Positions 37,030 to 46,408 of a stretch of 64,000 nt of DNA are shown here, piece by piece. Numbering within the stretch: the stretch's first letter is position 1; every line of letters begins with the position of its first letter. The position numbers and the translations under genes are program-made. The stretch covers positions 62,001 to 126,000 of the forward strand of contig CCEZ01000008.1 of the NCBI GenBank assembly GCA_000751555.1, written 5' to 3'. Below the pieces are notes generated by a model that worked only from the letters and a program-made list of their open reading frames with translations, had not been told where the DNA came from and searched no databases. Origin of the DNA: Anaerosalibacter massiliensis. GTDB taxonomy: Bacteria > Bacillota > Clostridia > Tissierellales > Sporanaerobacteraceae.

Positions 37030-37976
37030 ATCTTATTCTCCTTTATTAAAAGATATATAAAATAAAGACCTCCAATAAAATTTATTATTACACTTATAGG
37101 TGTACTAAAATTAAACACTCGTTCAACTAATAACTGGCCTCCAAGTAAAGCAACTATACTTATTAAACCAGATACTGCCATTAGATATCTATGTTTAAAT
37201 GTACTTAAAAATTCCCGAGCAAGATTCACTACTAATAATCCTAAAAATGTTATTGGCCCAACTAAAGCTGTAGATACTGAAATTAATAAGGACACAACTA
37301 TTAACATTCGTTTTACGATATCATCATAATTAATGCCCAAATTAATAGACTGCTCTTTCCCTAAGGATAAAACGTCTAGGATTTCAGTATATTTATAAGT
37401 ATATATAGTTAGAATAAATACTAACAAACTACTTATCCATAAAACTTTAACATTTATATTATTAAAACTTGCAAACATAATATCCTGTACATGTAAAAAC
37501 TCATTAGGATCTATTAACATTTGCATAAAAGAAGATAAACTTTGGAACAAACTTCCTAATATTAATCCAGCTAGTAAAAGAAAAAGAATATCATTTTGAT
37601 TTTTTTTAAATAAAAACTTATATACTAATGCTGAAAAAAATATCATTAAACTACCTGATAAAATAAAATTTAAATTATTATTCGTCACTATTATATGGCC
37701 AGAGCCAAGAACAAAAATGATAAAAGTCTGAATAAAAATGTATAAAGAATCCAGTCCTAATATACTAGGAGTTAATATACGATTATTAGTAATAGTTTGA
37801 AACACCATTGAAGAAAAAGCTATAGAAACTCCTGTTATTATAATTGCAATTACTTTTGGTATTCGCTTAGAGAGAAAATAATATTTATTGTTACTATTTA
37901 ATCCTGAGAATATAAAAATTAGTATTAATATTGTTGATATAATAATGAAAAAGCTTATTTTTCTTTTATTATCCAT
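37026..37976 (-). CDS. yclO: Siderophore ABC importer permease (YclO-like)
   Basis: This 316-residue FecCD-type permease has about nine or ten hydrophobic helices. It contains RIPKVIAIIITGVSIAFSSMVFQTITNNRILTPSILGLDSLY near the N-terminus and GPITFLGLLVVNLAREF in the second half, both typical of BtuC-fold iron-chelate permeases. It overlaps the upstream permease by 8 bases. The two form the heterodimeric channel. Confidence 0.88.
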   Translation of the reverse strand: MDNKRKISFFIIISTILILIFIFSGLNSNNKYYFLSKRIPKVIAIIITGVSIAFSSMVFQTITNNRILTPSILGLDSLYIFIQTFIIFVLGSGHIIVTNNNLNFILSGSLMIFFSALVYKFLFKKNQNDILFLLLAGLILGSLFQSLSSFMQMLIDPNEFLHVQDIMFASFNNINVKVLWISSLLVFILTIYTYKYTEILDVLSLGKEQSINLGINYDDIVKRMLIVVSLLISVSTALVGPITFLGLLVVNLAREFLSTFKHRYLMAVSGLISIVALLGGQLLVERVFNFSTPISVIINFIGGLYFIYLLIKENKI

Positions 37977-38919
37977 TAATTCCCCTCCTCACTAATAAGT
38001 GAAGAAATATGAAACTTCCTATTACTCCAACTGTGAGGCTAATGGAAATCTCATAAGGGTATATAATTATGCGACCCAATATGTCACAAAACAAAAGAAA
38101 TACTGCACCAAGTAAAGCTGTATAACCTATGGTTTCTTTCATATTATCTCCATGAAATAGTTTGACTATATTAGGTATTATAATCCCTAAAAAAGGTATT
38201 CTTCCAACTGTAATTATAACTACGGCTGAAATCAAAGCTACTATAATAACCCCTAGATTTACAATTCTGTCATAATTAAGTCCTAGATTTGCCGAAAAAT
38301 CTTCTCCCATTCCTGCAACAGTAAATTTGTTAGCATATAAAAAGCTAATAAATACAAGAGGGATACTTATATATAGAAGTTCATACCTACCTTTAATTAC
38401 CATAGAAAAATCCCCCTGTAACCACGAAGAAATATTTTGTACCAAATCAAATCTGTAAGCAATAAAAGTAGTTATTGAATCTATAATATTTCCAAGCATA
38501 ATACCTACAATAGGTATGAAGATAGTATTTTTAAATTTTACTTTCTTTAAAATTTGCATAAATAATAAAGTTCCTGCTACTGCAAAAATAAAAGAAATAA
38601 TCATTTTTTGAAATGAGCTAGATGAAGTAAACAATATTAAAGACACTAATATCCCAAGTTTAGCAGAATCTACCGTTGCTGCCGTTGTCGGAGACACAAA
38701 TTTATTTTGACTTATCTGTTGCATAATTAATCCACTTATGCTCATGCCCATTCCAGCTACAATTATACTTACTAAACGAGGTATTCGACTTAAAACTACT
38801 ATCTGGACTTCTTTTTCATTCAATTGCAAAATATCTGATAAACTTATTTCTTTAACTCCAAAAAATATTGAGGCTAACGATAGTATTACTAATATTAAAA
38901 CTAAATAAGATTTTTTCAT
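37969..38919 (-). CDS. yclN: Siderophore ABC importer permease (YclN-like)
   Basis: This 316-residue FecCD-type permease is the first gene of the importer operon. It has RIPRLVSIIVAGMGMSISGLIMQQISQNKFVSPTTAATVDSAKLGIL near residue 47 and GRIPFLGIIIPNIVKLFHGDN in the second half. A near-consensus Fur box lies 76 bases upstream, so expression should be iron-repressed. Confidence 0.88.
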   Translation of the reverse strand: MKKSYLVLILVILSLASIFFGVKEISLSDILQLNEKEVQIVVLSRIPRLVSIIVAGMGMSISGLIMQQISQNKFVSPTTAATVDSAKLGILVSLILFTSSSSFQKMIISFIFAVAGTLLFMQILKKVKFKNTIFIPIVGIMLGNIIDSITTFIAYRFDLVQNISSWLQGDFSMVIKGRYELLYISIPLVFISFLYANKFTVAGMGEDFSANLGLNYDRIVNLGVIIVALISAVVIITVGRIPFLGIIIPNIVKLFHGDNMKETIGYTALLGAVFLLFCDILGRIIIYPYEISISLTVGVIGSFIFLHLLVRRGING

Positions 38920-38994
38920 ATAAACTCCTTAGTATATGTACAAATAATTTGACATATCTTTTCTTTATTGCTATTATTAAAAATAATTCTAAAT

Positions 38995-39013
38995 GATAAA
39001 GATTATCATTATC
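38995..39013. promoter_or_regulatory. Fur box between siderophore importer and AraC regulator
   Basis: GATAAAGATTATCATTATC matches the classical 19-bp Fur box at 18 of 19 positions. It lies in the divergent region between yclN and the AraC-type gene, so it could control both in response to iron. Confidence 0.85.
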
Positions 39014-39100
39014 AATAATATCATCTTTTAATTATCTCTTGTTTGACAATATTTATGTTTTTATAATTATCTTTAGGTTATTTTAAAGGGGGGGATTCAG

Positions 39101-39853
39101 TTGCCCATTAAAAAATATATTAATAAAATTCTTGAAAAGTTTTTTCTATGTACCCATATACCAATTCAAGCTTTTGAACATAATGGCAGTTTAATTAATA
39201 CAGTTGGATTTAATGAAAAATTCAAAAAAATATTTAATGATAATAAAGTTTACAATAAAATAAAAATTCAAACATTGGCTAATAAAAATAATTCTCTAGT
39301 AACCATACATTGTTTAAATAATATTTACTTTACAGCTTACTGTATTCACCCTAAGAGTATGGAAAATATTCTTTTTATTTTAGGACCTTATTCTTCCTGT
39401 AAAGAAAATAAGATGGGTATTGTATATAAACCCACCGACTCAATTAAATACTCAATTTTTCTTCTTCGTAAAATAATAGACGACAATATATATGATCTTG
39501 AAAAACAATCCATAGACAAAAACATTTATAGTTTACATGTAAAAAAAGCTATTGATTATATTAGTTTAAATTATGATGAACCAATAACATTAAGTGATAT
39601 CTCTAACTATCTTGGAATCAATAAATCATATTTTTCTTCTATTTTTAAAAAAGAAACAGGTAAAACTTTCACCCAAATGTTAAACAAAATTAGAATCGAA
39701 AAAAGTAAAGAGTTATTACTCGAAACTGATTTATCTGCATTAGATATCGCTCTTTCAGTTGGCTTTAACAATCAAAACTATTATAATATAGTCTTCAAAA
39801 AAATTACGAATGAAACACCTATGGAGTTTAGACACAACCTTAGAAATTATTAA
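39101..39853 (+). CDS. AraC-family regulator divergent from siderophore importer
   Basis: This 250-residue protein has a C-terminal AraC domain (HVKKAIDYISLNYDEPITLSDISNYLGINKSYFSSIFKKETGKTFTQMLNKIRIEKSKELLLETD, then the second helix-turn-helix ending in TPMEFRHNL). The N-terminal part of about 150 residues may bind an effector. It starts at TTG 39101 behind a GGGGGGG site. AraC proteins beside siderophore operons often activate them when the siderophore is present. It shares the Fur box region with yclN. Confidence 0.88.
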   Translation: MPIKKYINKILEKFFLCTHIPIQAFEHNGSLINTVGFNEKFKKIFNDNKVYNKIKIQTLANKNNSLVTIHCLNNIYFTAYCIHPKSMENILFILGPYSSCKENKMGIVYKPTDSIKYSIFLLRKIIDDNIYDLEKQSIDKNIYSLHVKKAIDYISLNYDEPITLSDISNYLGINKSYFSSIFKKETGKTFTQMLNKIRIEKSKELLLETDLSALDIALSVGFNNQNYYNIVFKKITNETPMEFRHNLRNY

Positions 39854-39903
39854 ATCCCTTTCTTTTTATCTTACTATTTTTAAAACTGTATGACATTATT
39901 TTA

Positions 39904-41031
39904 TCAAGCCTTTTGTTTTACCTTATTAAAATATAATCCCATTAGTAAAAAGACTATAGCAAATAATAATTGCATAGATATCTCATATTTCATATCTAAA
40001 AAAGAATTAACTGTCATTTCATTTATTTTTACAAAATAATAAGTTGGGAAAAACTTTGCTATTTTAAGGACATTTTCTCCTAGAACCTCTTGGGGCACCA
40101 TTACTCCAGACATAAACGAAGTACCTAGAGATAGCACAGTAGACATTGCATTTATAATAAACTTATTTCTTGTTATATTATTAATTAAAAATGTAAGACA
40201 TAAAATTGAAAATGAAAAAACAACTACATTTATCACATATTTCTCAAAGTTAACCTCTCCAATATATTTACCTTTTAAGACTATGCTTCCTAAAATAAAG
40301 ATTAGTGTAATCATACCTGCTACAGTTAGCTGCCCCAAATAGATTTCTTTGTTAAACTGTAAAAATTTCTTTGAAGATATTTTCATCCTACTTCCAATAT
40401 TTTCATCCGTAAAATCAGTCATTACCAAACCTATTGCCGCAATATAAATGGCCATAATTACATAGCTAGTAAAGTTATAATAATACTTAAACCAATCAAC
40501 AACACCTCGATTGTTCTCTTTATTATCAGACTCTACTAACTCTACCTCTGTTTTTTTATCTAATGCTAGCTTTACATCCTTTAAATCATATTCTCCATTT
40601 TCATAGGTAGCATTGATAAAGGTAAGGAATTTATTGATCTGGTTTTCAATCTGTAAAGATTCTGTTTTTCTATCATCATTATAAATCTGAATAGAATTTT
40701 CCTTATTAATTACCTTTTCATCAAAATCTTCAGGAATTATTATTATAGCATCTGCTATCCCTAAAAAAATCTGTTCCTTTATATATTCTTCATCTAACTT
40801 AGTATCAATTATATTATTCTTTTCCTTTAAATAATCCTTTAAACTATTTGATAATTCACTATTGCTGTTATCTATTATTCCTATATCTAGCCTAGTTTCT
40901 ATGAAATTAGATTCTCTTTGTACATTACCAGAACCATTTAGTATTGATAGAATTAAAAATATAATTGTATAAGAAAGAATAACTCCTTTGTTTCTCAATG
41001 CTATTTTAATAAAATGCTTAAATACTGTCAT
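39904..41031 (-). CDS. ABC-2 permease subunit (LnrN/LnrM-like)
   Basis: This 375-residue protein has one N-terminal helix, a large extracytoplasmic domain (about residues 35-185) and five or six C-terminal helices, the standard ABC-2 drug-exporter layout. It contains the conserved SFMSGVMVPQEVL segment near residue 308. It overlaps the preceding permease gene by 14 bases. With the upstream ATPase and the divergent two-component pair it resembles the linearmycin-resistance LnrLMN/LnrJK arrangement. Confidence 0.85.
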   Translation of the reverse strand: MTVFKHFIKIALRNKGVILSYTIIFLILSILNGSGNVQRESNFIETRLDIGIIDNSNSELSNSLKDYLKEKNNIIDTKLDEEYIKEQIFLGIADAIIIIPEDFDEKVINKENSIQIYNDDRKTESLQIENQINKFLTFINATYENGEYDLKDVKLALDKKTEVELVESDNKENNRGVVDWFKYYYNFTSYVIMAIYIAAIGLVMTDFTDENIGSRMKISSKKFLQFNKEIYLGQLTVAGMITLIFILGSIVLKGKYIGEVNFEKYVINVVVFSFSILCLTFLINNITRNKFIINAMSTVLSLGTSFMSGVMVPQEVLGENVLKIAKFFPTYYFVKINEMTVNSFLDMKYEISMQLLFAIVFLLMGLYFNKVKQKA

Positions 41032-42073
41032 AGTTTTTCCTCCTTAAAAATATATAGGATGTGAAAATTAAAACTATACAATAAATAGATAAAATTAATA
41101 TTCCTTCTCCAACACTTTTTGTACTTTCTAAAAGATTTATCCTATATAAATTATTAGTAATTATAGAAATTGGATTTATTCTGCTTAAAATAGGTGCATT
41201 TTCATCAATCATAACTTTAATCTCAGGGTTCATCATTCCTGATAGGAATGATAAAGCCAATGTTATAGCTATAGCTATTAAAGTTTTTACATTGCTACTT
41301 TTTTTATTAGAAGCACCTATGAACACCCCAAGGGCTACTCCAAACAAATTTCCCATTATTAATAAAATAGCACTATATTTTATTTCATTAAATAAATTAA
41401 TCTTCAAAGCATATTTTATAAAAATAATTAGTATACCATTTGCAAATAAGTTTAGAAATAATGCAACTATAACCCCTGCTAATAAGAACTTAGACTTTCT
41501 TAGTGGAGTAATATTGAGCCTTTCACCAATATTAGATAAATTGGCTTGGATTAAACTCACCGTTTCAATACCAGCAAAAATTCCATAAGTGGAAACCATT
41601 GCAATTAGTGAATAAAAAATAATAACTAAAGAATTTGCCTTTTGATTTCTGTCTAATATATAATCTGCTTCAAAATCGTAGTTTTCAATTGGCCTGTTCA
41701 GTTTTTCCATTTGTTTTATTTGCTCTACTACTTCTTTTATTATTGTTTGATTTATCCCAGATTCTTTAACTTTTATATTTAAATCCCTATCTATAAATCC
41801 ATCTATTTCTTCATTATCTAGCTTTTTAACTATCTCATCTTGGGTAATTTCATGAATATTTAAAAAATCAATTTCTTCTAATATATATACAATGGGATTT
41901 TCACTATCTACTCCTACATTTATATTTTCTAGTTCACTATTCAAAACTTCACTAAGAGCTGTATAGAAAAAAATTGCCATAATTAATGGATATATTAAAC
42001 TCCAAAATGAAAAACCAAAATCCCTAAATAAGTTTTTCCCTTGATATATACAATTTCTAAATATATTTTTCAT
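41018..42073 (-). CDS. ABC-2 permease subunit
   Basis: This 351-residue paralogue of the downstream permease has an N-terminal helix (FSFWSLIYPLIMAIFFYTAL), an extracytoplasmic domain and a helical C-terminal half with ALSFLSGMMNPEIKVMID. It is the first permease after the ATPase gene, 1 base away. The two permeases probably form a heterodimeric exporter of amphipathic antibiotics or lipids, by analogy with LnrM/LnrN. Confidence 0.85.
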   Translation of the reverse strand: MKNIFRNCIYQGKNLFRDFGFSFWSLIYPLIMAIFFYTALSEVLNSELENINVGVDSENPIVYILEEIDFLNIHEITQDEIVKKLDNEEIDGFIDRDLNIKVKESGINQTIIKEVVEQIKQMEKLNRPIENYDFEADYILDRNQKANSLVIIFYSLIAMVSTYGIFAGIETVSLIQANLSNIGERLNITPLRKSKFLLAGVIVALFLNLFANGILIIFIKYALKINLFNEIKYSAILLIMGNLFGVALGVFIGASNKKSSNVKTLIAIAITLALSFLSGMMNPEIKVMIDENAPILSRINPISIITNNLYRINLLESTKSVGEGILILSIYCIVLIFTSYIFLRRKNYDSI

Positions 42074-42074
42074 A

Positions 42075-43007
42075 TCAATCCCTAAGCTCCTTTCCTGTTA
42101 ACTCCAAGAACACATCATTTAATGAAGGTAATTGGCTGTGAAGCTTTGTATAAGTTAGATTGTTTTCTTTTATAAATTCTAAAAGATTAGCTAAATTGTT
42201 AATACCATTTTCAAATTTTATAATGTAATACTCATCATCTTTCTCTACATCAATTACATGAGGTATATTTTTCATTTTATTAATAGTTTCATCCTCAATA
42301 TTTAAAAAGCCAACTATTATCTTTTCTGATGTAGTTATCATAGCTTTTAGTTCTTCCTTTGTTCCTGAAACTAAGCTTTTTCCATTATCCATTATAATGA
42401 TCCTTTTACAAAGCATTTCTATCTCTTCTAGATAATGGGTTGTATATATAATAGTGCTACCTTCTTTATTTAACTTTTTTATTCCATCTAATATAAAATT
42501 TCTACTTTGGGCATCTACTGCAACAGTAGGCTCGTCTAGAAAAATAAGCCTAGGCTTATGAGCTATTCCACAAGCAATATTCAATCTTCTTTTTAGCCCT
42601 CCACTTAACTTCTTGGGATAAAATTTTTCATATTTCTTAAGTCCTACAAATTCTATAGCTTCTTCTACATATTGTTCTCTTAGATTTTTATCCTCTATAT
42701 ATAGTCCACAAAAATAATCTATGTTTTCTTTCACTGTCAATTTTTCAAACACTGAAACTTCTTGAGGTACTAATCCTATTTGTTTTTTAATATCATAAGA
42801 ATCAGGAGTCATCTTCTTTCCCAATACTTCTATTTCTCCCTTGTCAAAATTTAGTAGAGAAAGTATACAATTTATAGCTGTAGTTTTTCCACAGCCATTA
42901 GGCCCTAAAAGCCCTAGAATTTCTCCTTCTTCTACTTCCATATTAAAATGGTCAAGAGCAATTAATTCTTTATATCTTTTCACCAAATTATTCACCTTTA
43001 CTATCAT
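42075..43007 (-). CDS. ABC-2 exporter ATPase (drug resistance type)
   Basis: This ATPase of about 310 residues has Walker A GPNGCGKTT near residue 36, signature KLSGGLKRRLNIACGIAHKP near residue 135, Walker B LIFLDEPTVAVD and a DrrA-type C-terminal extension of about 90 residues. ATG 43007 follows AGGAG by 8 bases; the upstream GTG 43016 abuts that site and is less likely. It is divergent from a NarL-type two-component system across a gap with an 18-bp inverted repeat. Confidence 0.9.
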   Translation of the reverse strand: MIVKVNNLVKRYKELIALDHFNMEVEEGEILGLLGPNGCGKTTAINCILSLLNFDKGEIEVLGKKMTPDSYDIKKQIGLVPQEVSVFEKLTVKENIDYFCGLYIEDKNLREQYVEEAIEFVGLKKYEKFYPKKLSGGLKRRLNIACGIAHKPRLIFLDEPTVAVDAQSRNFILDGIKKLNKEGSTIIYTTHYLEEIEMLCKRIIIMDNGKSLVSGTKEELKAMITTSEKIIVGFLNIEDETINKMKNIPHVIDVEKDDEYYIIKFENGINNLANLLEFIKENNLTYTKLHSQLPSLNDVFLELTGKELRD

Positions 43008-43087
43008 CTTTACCACTCCTATACTTCATCTTAATCTTATTATATAGTTTTAAAACCTTCTATTGTAGTGTATAGAGTTATAATAGG

Positions 43088-43105
43088 ATATGACATTTGT
43101 CATAT
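43088..43105. promoter_or_regulatory. Candidate response-regulator operator between ABC operon and two-component genes
   Basis: ATATGACA and TGTCATAT form an 8-2-8 perfect inverted repeat centred in the divergent region. NarL-type regulators bind such dyads, so it is the natural candidate site for the regulator encoded at 44235-44852. Confidence 0.55.
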
Positions 43106-43182
43106 ATTAAATTGTGTTTTCCAATGAATATTAGTATAATTAAAATATGAAATCATTCTAAAAACTTTGATAGGAGATATGT

Positions 43183-44229
43183 ATGAGGCGTTTTTTTGAA
43201 AAATCTTTTATTATACTATTTTGCCTATATAATACTTATAAATTAAATACAAGTAAAGATTTGGTTATCTATTTCCTTATAAGTCTAACTATTTCTTTAA
43301 CTCTAGATTTATTAAACAATGGGAAAATAAAAACTATTATTTACTTTTCCTTTATACTACTATGTTTTTATCATAAATTATTTATTTTCTATTTTCCTTT
43401 GATTTTATATAATATGTGCTTAGATTTTAAAGCATATACTGTATTTATTTTGCCTTTAATTTTTATGAATTTTTCCACAACGAATTTACTTGCATCTATT
43501 GGCTCAATCTATCTTTCAATTATGGCTAGAAAGTATAATATTGTTCTGTATGAAAATAAAATAGTAAGGGATGAATTAAAAGAAGATACCCTTTATTTAG
43601 AAAAATATAATAAACAATTAAAAATAGATAAGGAAAAAAATATTCATATTGCTATACTTACAGAAAGAAATCGAATTGCAAGGGAACTTCATGATTCTAT
43701 AGGGCATTCCATAAGTAGTAGTATATTGCAAATAGAGGCATTAAAAGTAATTTCAACCGACAGTCATGTAATAAAAAACTTAGATCTTCTTCAAAACACC
43801 TTAAGGAATGGAATGGATGACATCAGGAAAAGTATACATAACTTATATAGTGAATCATTAGATCTTAAAAATCAAATTGAAAAACTATGTATTGAAATAC
43901 CTACAATTGATACTGAACTTATATACAAAATTGAAGATGAATTAGGATATGACTTAAAACTTGATATATTATCTATTGTAAAAGAAGCTATTACCAATTG
44001 TGCTAAACACTCCAATGCTACAAAATTAAAGATAAGCTTATTAAGTCAACCTAAGTTTCATTCTATAACAATAAAAGATAATGGAAGTAAATTTGATAAA
44101 AAAAGTTCTCTTAAAAATAAAGGTATAGGTTTTCTTTCTATGAATGAAATTGCCAATAAGTATAATGGTTTTTTCAATTATGTCTTTGATGATGGATTTA
44201 AAATACATATAACTTTAATGAAAGGATAA
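43183..44229 (+). CDS. NarL-type sensor histidine kinase (LnrJ/DesK-like)
   Basis: This 348-residue kinase has about five N-terminal membrane helices (residues 8-125). The HisKA_3 dimerisation box ERNRIARELHDSIGHSISSSILQIEAL follows near residue 165, and the HATPase domain (EAITNCAKHSNATKL...GIGFLSMNEIA) fills the C-terminus. The class senses membrane perturbation or antibiotics in DesK and LnrJ homologues. AGGAGAT precedes ATG 43183. It lies 5 bases upstream of its cognate response regulator gene. Confidence 0.9.
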   Translation: MRRFFEKSFIILFCLYNTYKLNTSKDLVIYFLISLTISLTLDLLNNGKIKTIIYFSFILLCFYHKLFIFYFPLILYNMCLDFKAYTVFILPLIFMNFSTTNLLASIGSIYLSIMARKYNIVLYENKIVRDELKEDTLYLEKYNKQLKIDKEKNIHIAILTERNRIARELHDSIGHSISSSILQIEALKVISTDSHVIKNLDLLQNTLRNGMDDIRKSIHNLYSESLDLKNQIEKLCIEIPTIDTELIYKIEDELGYDLKLDILSIVKEAITNCAKHSNATKLKISLLSQPKFHSITIKDNGSKFDKKSSLKNKGIGFLSMNEIANKYNGFFNYVFDDGFKIHITLMKG

Positions 44230-44234
44230 TTTAT

Positions 44235-44852
44235 ATGAATATTATAATTGTAGATGATGATCCATTAGTAGTAGAATCTTTAAAAACAATTATAAATGCT
44301 AGTGGAATAGATATACTAGCAATAGGCTATGATGGCTTTCAAGCTGTAGAACTTTATAATAAGTATAAACCAGATCTAATCCTTATGGATATAAGAATGA
44401 AAAAAAGAAATGGTATAGATACTGCTAAAAAAATTTTAGAAATAGATCCTCATACTAAAATTTTACTACTCACTACTTTTCAGGACAATGAATATATTGC
44501 ATCAGCCCTTTCACTAGGCTGTAAAGGATATATATTAAAGCAAAATATTAAAGGTATTATTCCTGCAATAAATGCAGTCCATTCTGGAAATTTAGTTTTT
44601 GATTCAAAAATTATATCAAATATTCAAACTTATTCTGAAAAAGATATTGATATAAAACTATCTGATAGAGAATTTGACATTCTACTCCTAGTAGCAGAAG
44701 GATTAAATAATAGAGAAATTGCAAAAAAACTCTTCTTAAGTGAAGGAACTGTTAGAAACTATATCTCCACTATGCTTGAAAAACTCTCCTTAAGGGATAG
44801 AACCCAACTTGCGATTTACTATTATAAAAAGAAATTTGGAGTAGAAGGATAA
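44235..44852 (+). CDS. NarL/LuxR-family response regulator (LnrK-like)
   Basis: This 205-residue protein has a receiver domain (IIVDDDPLVVESL, phosphoacceptor in PDLILMDIRMKKRNGID near residue 54, LKQN near residue 104) and a LuxR helix-turn-helix (LSDREFDILLLVAEGLNNREIAKKLFLSEGTVRNYISTMLEKL). It probably activates the divergent ABC exporter via the dyad at 43088-43105. A MITE-like element begins immediately after its stop. Confidence 0.92.
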   Translation: MNIIIVDDDPLVVESLKTIINASGIDILAIGYDGFQAVELYNKYKPDLILMDIRMKKRNGIDTAKKILEIDPHTKILLLTTFQDNEYIASALSLGCKGYILKQNIKGIIPAINAVHSGNLVFDSKIISNIQTYSEKDIDIKLSDREFDILLLVAEGLNNREIAKKLFLSEGTVRNYISTMLEKLSLRDRTQLAIYYYKKKFGVEG

Positions 44853-44853
44853 A

Positions 44854-44988
44854 CCATTGGGACATCAGACGGCGTAAAAAGTACTTTGTAAAGAATTCAA
44901 TATGCAATATATAATTAAGCTACTCTATACATTATATTGTATTTTCGATTTGTCAAGTAATAGTTTTTGCACAGTCACGTCCCAGTGG
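44854..44988. mobile_element. MITE-like element with imperfect terminal inverted repeats
   Basis: This 135-base segment has CCATTGGGAC at one end and GTCCCAGTGG, its near-complement, at the other. The similarity extends inward to A/T-runs. The minus strand reads GGGACGTGACTGTGCAAAAA followed by TTGACA, like the leader of some short-REP/IS200-type transposase elements in Clostridia. No coding capacity remains. It sits between two convergent operons. Confidence 0.5.
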
Positions 44989-44989
44989 C

Positions 44990-45736
44990 TTATAAAGCCA
45001 TAAACTTTCTTATTCTATTATTTTCAAAACTATTAAAAAATTGTTCTTTTCTACCTTCCTGAACAATTTGTCCATCTTCCATAAATATAATTTTATCGGC
45101 AATTCTCTTTGCAAAAGCCATATCATGAGTTATAATTAAAATACTCATATTGTTCTCTACTAAATTTTCTATTATATTTGATATTCCTTCCCTTAACTCT
45201 GGATCTAAAGCAGAAGTTGGCTCATCTAAACACATAATCTTAGGATTTAATGCACAAGCCCTAGCAATAGCTACTCTTTGTTTTTGACCTCCTGAGAGCT
45301 CAAAAGGATAAGAGTCTATCTTATCTTCAAGTCCCATAGTATTTAACAGTTCCAACGCTCTATCCCTTGCTTTATTTTTAGATGCTCCAAAAACGTTTAT
45401 AGGGGCCTCTATTATATTTTCTATTACTGACATATGAGGAAAAAGATTATAATTTTGAAAAACTAAACCTATCTTTTTTCTTATAAATCTCATTTCCTCA
45501 GAACCAGCATAAACACTCTTATTGTTATAATCTTTACATAAATAAGAACCATCTATTCTAATTGTACCACTATCACATTTTTCCAAACTATTTATACATC
45601 TAAGAATTGTAGTTTTACCTGCTCCAGATGGCCCTATAATAGCTAAAATTTCTCCCATTTCTAATGTAAAGCTTATATCTTTTAATACTTGTTTTTTCCC
45701 CAAATTTTTATTTAAACCCTCTACCTTCAAAATCAT
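44990..45736 (-). CDS. Polar amino-acid ABC importer ATPase
   Basis: This ATPase of about 248 residues is of the GlnQ/HisP type: Walker A GPSGAGKTT near residue 37, the LVFQNYNLFPHMSVIENI Q-loop, signature FELSGGQKQRVAIARACA and Walker B IMCLDEPTSALDPELR. ATG 45736 follows GGGGGAG by 5 bases and is preferred over ATG 45754. It is the third gene of a binding protein-permease-ATPase operon led by a T-box. Confidence 0.92.
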   Translation of the reverse strand: MILKVEGLNKNLGKKQVLKDISFTLEMGEILAIIGPSGAGKTTILRCINSLEKCDSGTIRIDGSYLCKDYNNKSVYAGSEEMRFIRKKIGLVFQNYNLFPHMSVIENIIEAPINVFGASKNKARDRALELLNTMGLEDKIDSYPFELSGGQKQRVAIARACALNPKIMCLDEPTSALDPELREGISNIIENLVENNMSILIITHDMAFAKRIADKIIFMEDGQIVQEGRKEQFFNSFENNRIRKFMAL

Positions 45737-45746
45737 TCTTCTCCCC

Positions 45747-46391
45747 CTATTCATAATAAGAATACCTTCTCTCTATTTTGTTGAAAACTGCTGTAAGTAT
45801 AGCTGTTAAAAATAGATATATTATTCCTACTAAAGCTAATGGAATTAATGAAACATCTCTATTTGAAGCAATTTTTCCAGCTCTTAATAATTCTCCAATT
45901 CCTACTACATATACTAGAGAAGTGTCCTTTACAAGAGTAACAACTTCATTAGCAATAGAAGGTAATACTATTTTGAACATTTGAGGTAATACTATCCTTA
46001 TAAATGTTTTATATGGAGTTAATCCTAAAACTTTAGCTGCCTCATATTGTCCTTTATCAATAGACTCCATTCCCCCTCTAAATATTTCTCCAAAATATGC
46101 ACCATAATTTAAAACAAAAGCTATAAATACAGCTATGAATCTATCAAAAGTTATTCCTACTATAGGTAGCCCAAAAAATATAAATACTATCTGTAGCATT
46201 AAAGGTGTACCTCGCATTACCCATATATAAAATTCCGTTATCTTAGATAAAGGTTTTATTTTTGACAACCTTCCTATGGAAACAATAATTCCTAATGGAA
46301 TAGAGAATATGAGAGTTAGAAAAAATATTTCTAAGGTTATAATAATTCCATCAACCATAGATGGCAATAAAGTATATATATATTTAATCAT
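45747..46391 (-). CDS. Polar amino-acid ABC importer permease
   Basis: This 214-residue HisM/GlnP-type permease has about five helices and the conserved EAA-type loop GMESIDKGQYEAAKVLGLTPYKTFIRIVLPQ near residue 110. It probably acts as a homodimer with the downstream ATPase. It lies 17 bases after the binding-protein gene. Confidence 0.92.
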   Translation of the reverse strand: MIKYIYTLLPSMVDGIIITLEIFFLTLIFSIPLGIIVSIGRLSKIKPLSKITEFYIWVMRGTPLMLQIVFIFFGLPIVGITFDRFIAVFIAFVLNYGAYFGEIFRGGMESIDKGQYEAAKVLGLTPYKTFIRIVLPQMFKIVLPSIANEVVTLVKDTSLVYVVGIGELLRAGKIASNRDVSLIPLALVGIIYLFLTAILTAVFNKIERRYSYYE

Positions 46392-46408
46392 AATATCATC
46401 CTTTTACT

